From the NCBI GenBank assembly GCA_036496605.1, contig DASXKV010000050.1, positions 186,001 to 250,000 of the forward strand: a DNA stretch of 64,000 bases, written 5' to 3'. Position numbers and translations under genes: made by a program. Position 1 is the stretch's first letter. The number at the start of each line of letters is the position of its first letter. This document shows, piece after piece, positions 63,538 through 64,000 of this stretch. The DNA is from Gemmatimonadaceae bacterium (GTDB lineage Bacteria; Gemmatimonadota; Gemmatimonadetes; Gemmatimonadales; Gemmatimonadaceae). The notes under the pieces were generated by a model that was not told where the DNA came from, searched no databases, and worked only from the letters and a program-made list of their open reading frames with translations.

Positions 63538-64000
63538 GACGATTCCGTCGGCCGGCTCGCTGTACGCGCGCCACGCCCGCGCCGCCGACCGCGGCGCCTG
63601 GTCGGTGGAGCACGATATCCGCTGGGTCGCGATCAATCGCGGCCGTGCACTTGCCCAGCCGGATATTCTCGCCAAGCTGCGCGCCGCCGCCCTCATCGAG
63701 TCGTTCCATCCGGTCAACCTCTCACGGCTCATTCGCTTTGCATGGGACGACGTCGACGCCGGCGTCGTGTTCTCGCTCGAGATGTACGAGGGATTCAAAC
63801 ACTTCCATGCCCTGCGCATGTATCTCGACGCCGTCGGCTTCGAGCCGCGCATTACCGACGAAGAGCTCGGGCAGATTCGGCAGCGGACGGACCGCAACGA
63901 TCTCGATCCGACGGATCCCGTTGGTCCGCTCGTCGAGTTCATGCTCAGCGAGCACCTCGCCGCGTACTTCTTCCGTCGACTCGGCGAGCAGGCCGAGGAG
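63530..64000 (+). CDS. possible ferritin-like diiron protein, partial (cut by window end)
   Basis: Overlaps the ligase stop by 8 nt, so it belongs to the operon. The first 157 residues are helical: AALIESFHPVNLSRLIRFAWDDVDAGVVFSLEMYEGFKHFHALRMYLDAVG, then VGPLVEFMLSEHLAAYFFRRLGEQAEE. Glu and His placements (IESFHP, EMYEGFKHFHA, SEHL) are reminiscent of diiron carboxylate proteins such as acyl-ACP desaturases or AurF-like oxygenases, but the motifs are incomplete in view. It could oxidise the carrier-bound product. Identity is tentative. Confidence 0.5.
   Translation, partial: MAETIPSAGSLYARHARAADRGAWSVEHDIRWVAINRGRALAQPDILAKLRAAALIESFHPVNLSRLIRFAWDDVDAGVVFSLEMYEGFKHFHALRMYLDAVGFEPRITDEELGQIRQRTDRNDLDPTDPVGPLVEFMLSEHLAAYFFRRLGEQAEE

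Overview
The window looks like a chromosomal stretch of a high-GC, Gram-negative soil-type bacterium, most likely Gemmatimonadota, with Acidobacteriota as the alternative. The reasons are: several very long FtsX/MacB-type orphan permeases of the ADOP type with PadR regulators, a SusC/SusD pair, an ECF sigma factor beside a TPR Ser/Thr kinase, a SARP/BTAD regulator, and many exported proteins ending their signal in AxAQ. No rRNA, tRNA, CRISPR array or transposase was seen. Placement is inference from gene content only.

Layout. 0-7 kb: Ser/Thr kinase (cut by the window edge) and ECF sigma factor on the minus strand, divergent from a SusC-SusD uptake pair. 7-10.4 kb: secreted amidohydrolase, then a split LigD (ligase and polymerase as separate genes, no Ku in view). 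10.4-16.5 kb: small accessory genes (Nudix, GNAT, lipoproteins, an MtfA remnant) around the first orphan permease. 16.8-21.6 kb: glyoxylate shunt, aceB-aceA facing aceK across a hairpin repeat. 21.8-32.8 kb: accessory zone of small genes (nucleotidyltransferase, serine hydrolase, DUF3224, DUF3455, VOC), a frameshifted permease and a 22-unit, 21-bp tandem repeat. 32.9-45.5 kb: permeases, GH51 arabinofuranosidase, cupin, SARP regulator, esterase, oxidoreductase and a PadR-permease pair. 45.6-59.1 kb: cupin, M55 peptidase, DinB, two more PadR-permease pairs, a sugar isomerase-like operon and an L,D-transpeptidase. 59.7 kb to the end: a tight six-gene operon.

The final operon is the best candidate for an undescribed system. 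It encodes a 4'-phosphopantetheinyl transferase, a KAS III-like synthase, a thioester-reductase-like SDR, a small carrier protein with Asn-Ser-Ile at its attachment site, a seryl-tRNA-synthetase-like amino acid:[carrier protein] ligase with the Cys/Glu/Cys zinc set, and the start of a possible ferritin-like diiron protein. Every junction overlaps. It reads as a pathway that loads an amino acid onto a dedicated carrier protein, modifies or condenses it, and may release it reductively.

A second signal covers the whole window. The heptamer CCTAACG (usually GCCTAACG) occurs about 57 times on the two strands, roughly sevenfold above composition expectation and about once per 1.1 kb, inside and between genes of all kinds. 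It supplies many of the otherwise rare TTA, CTA and AGG codons. It resembles genome-wide signature words such as uptake signals, HIP1 or methylation sites.

Six orphan permeases (five intact, one frameshifted) lie in the window without any ABC ATPase. Three are preceded by padR, and two of those padR genes have clear inverted-repeat operator candidates.
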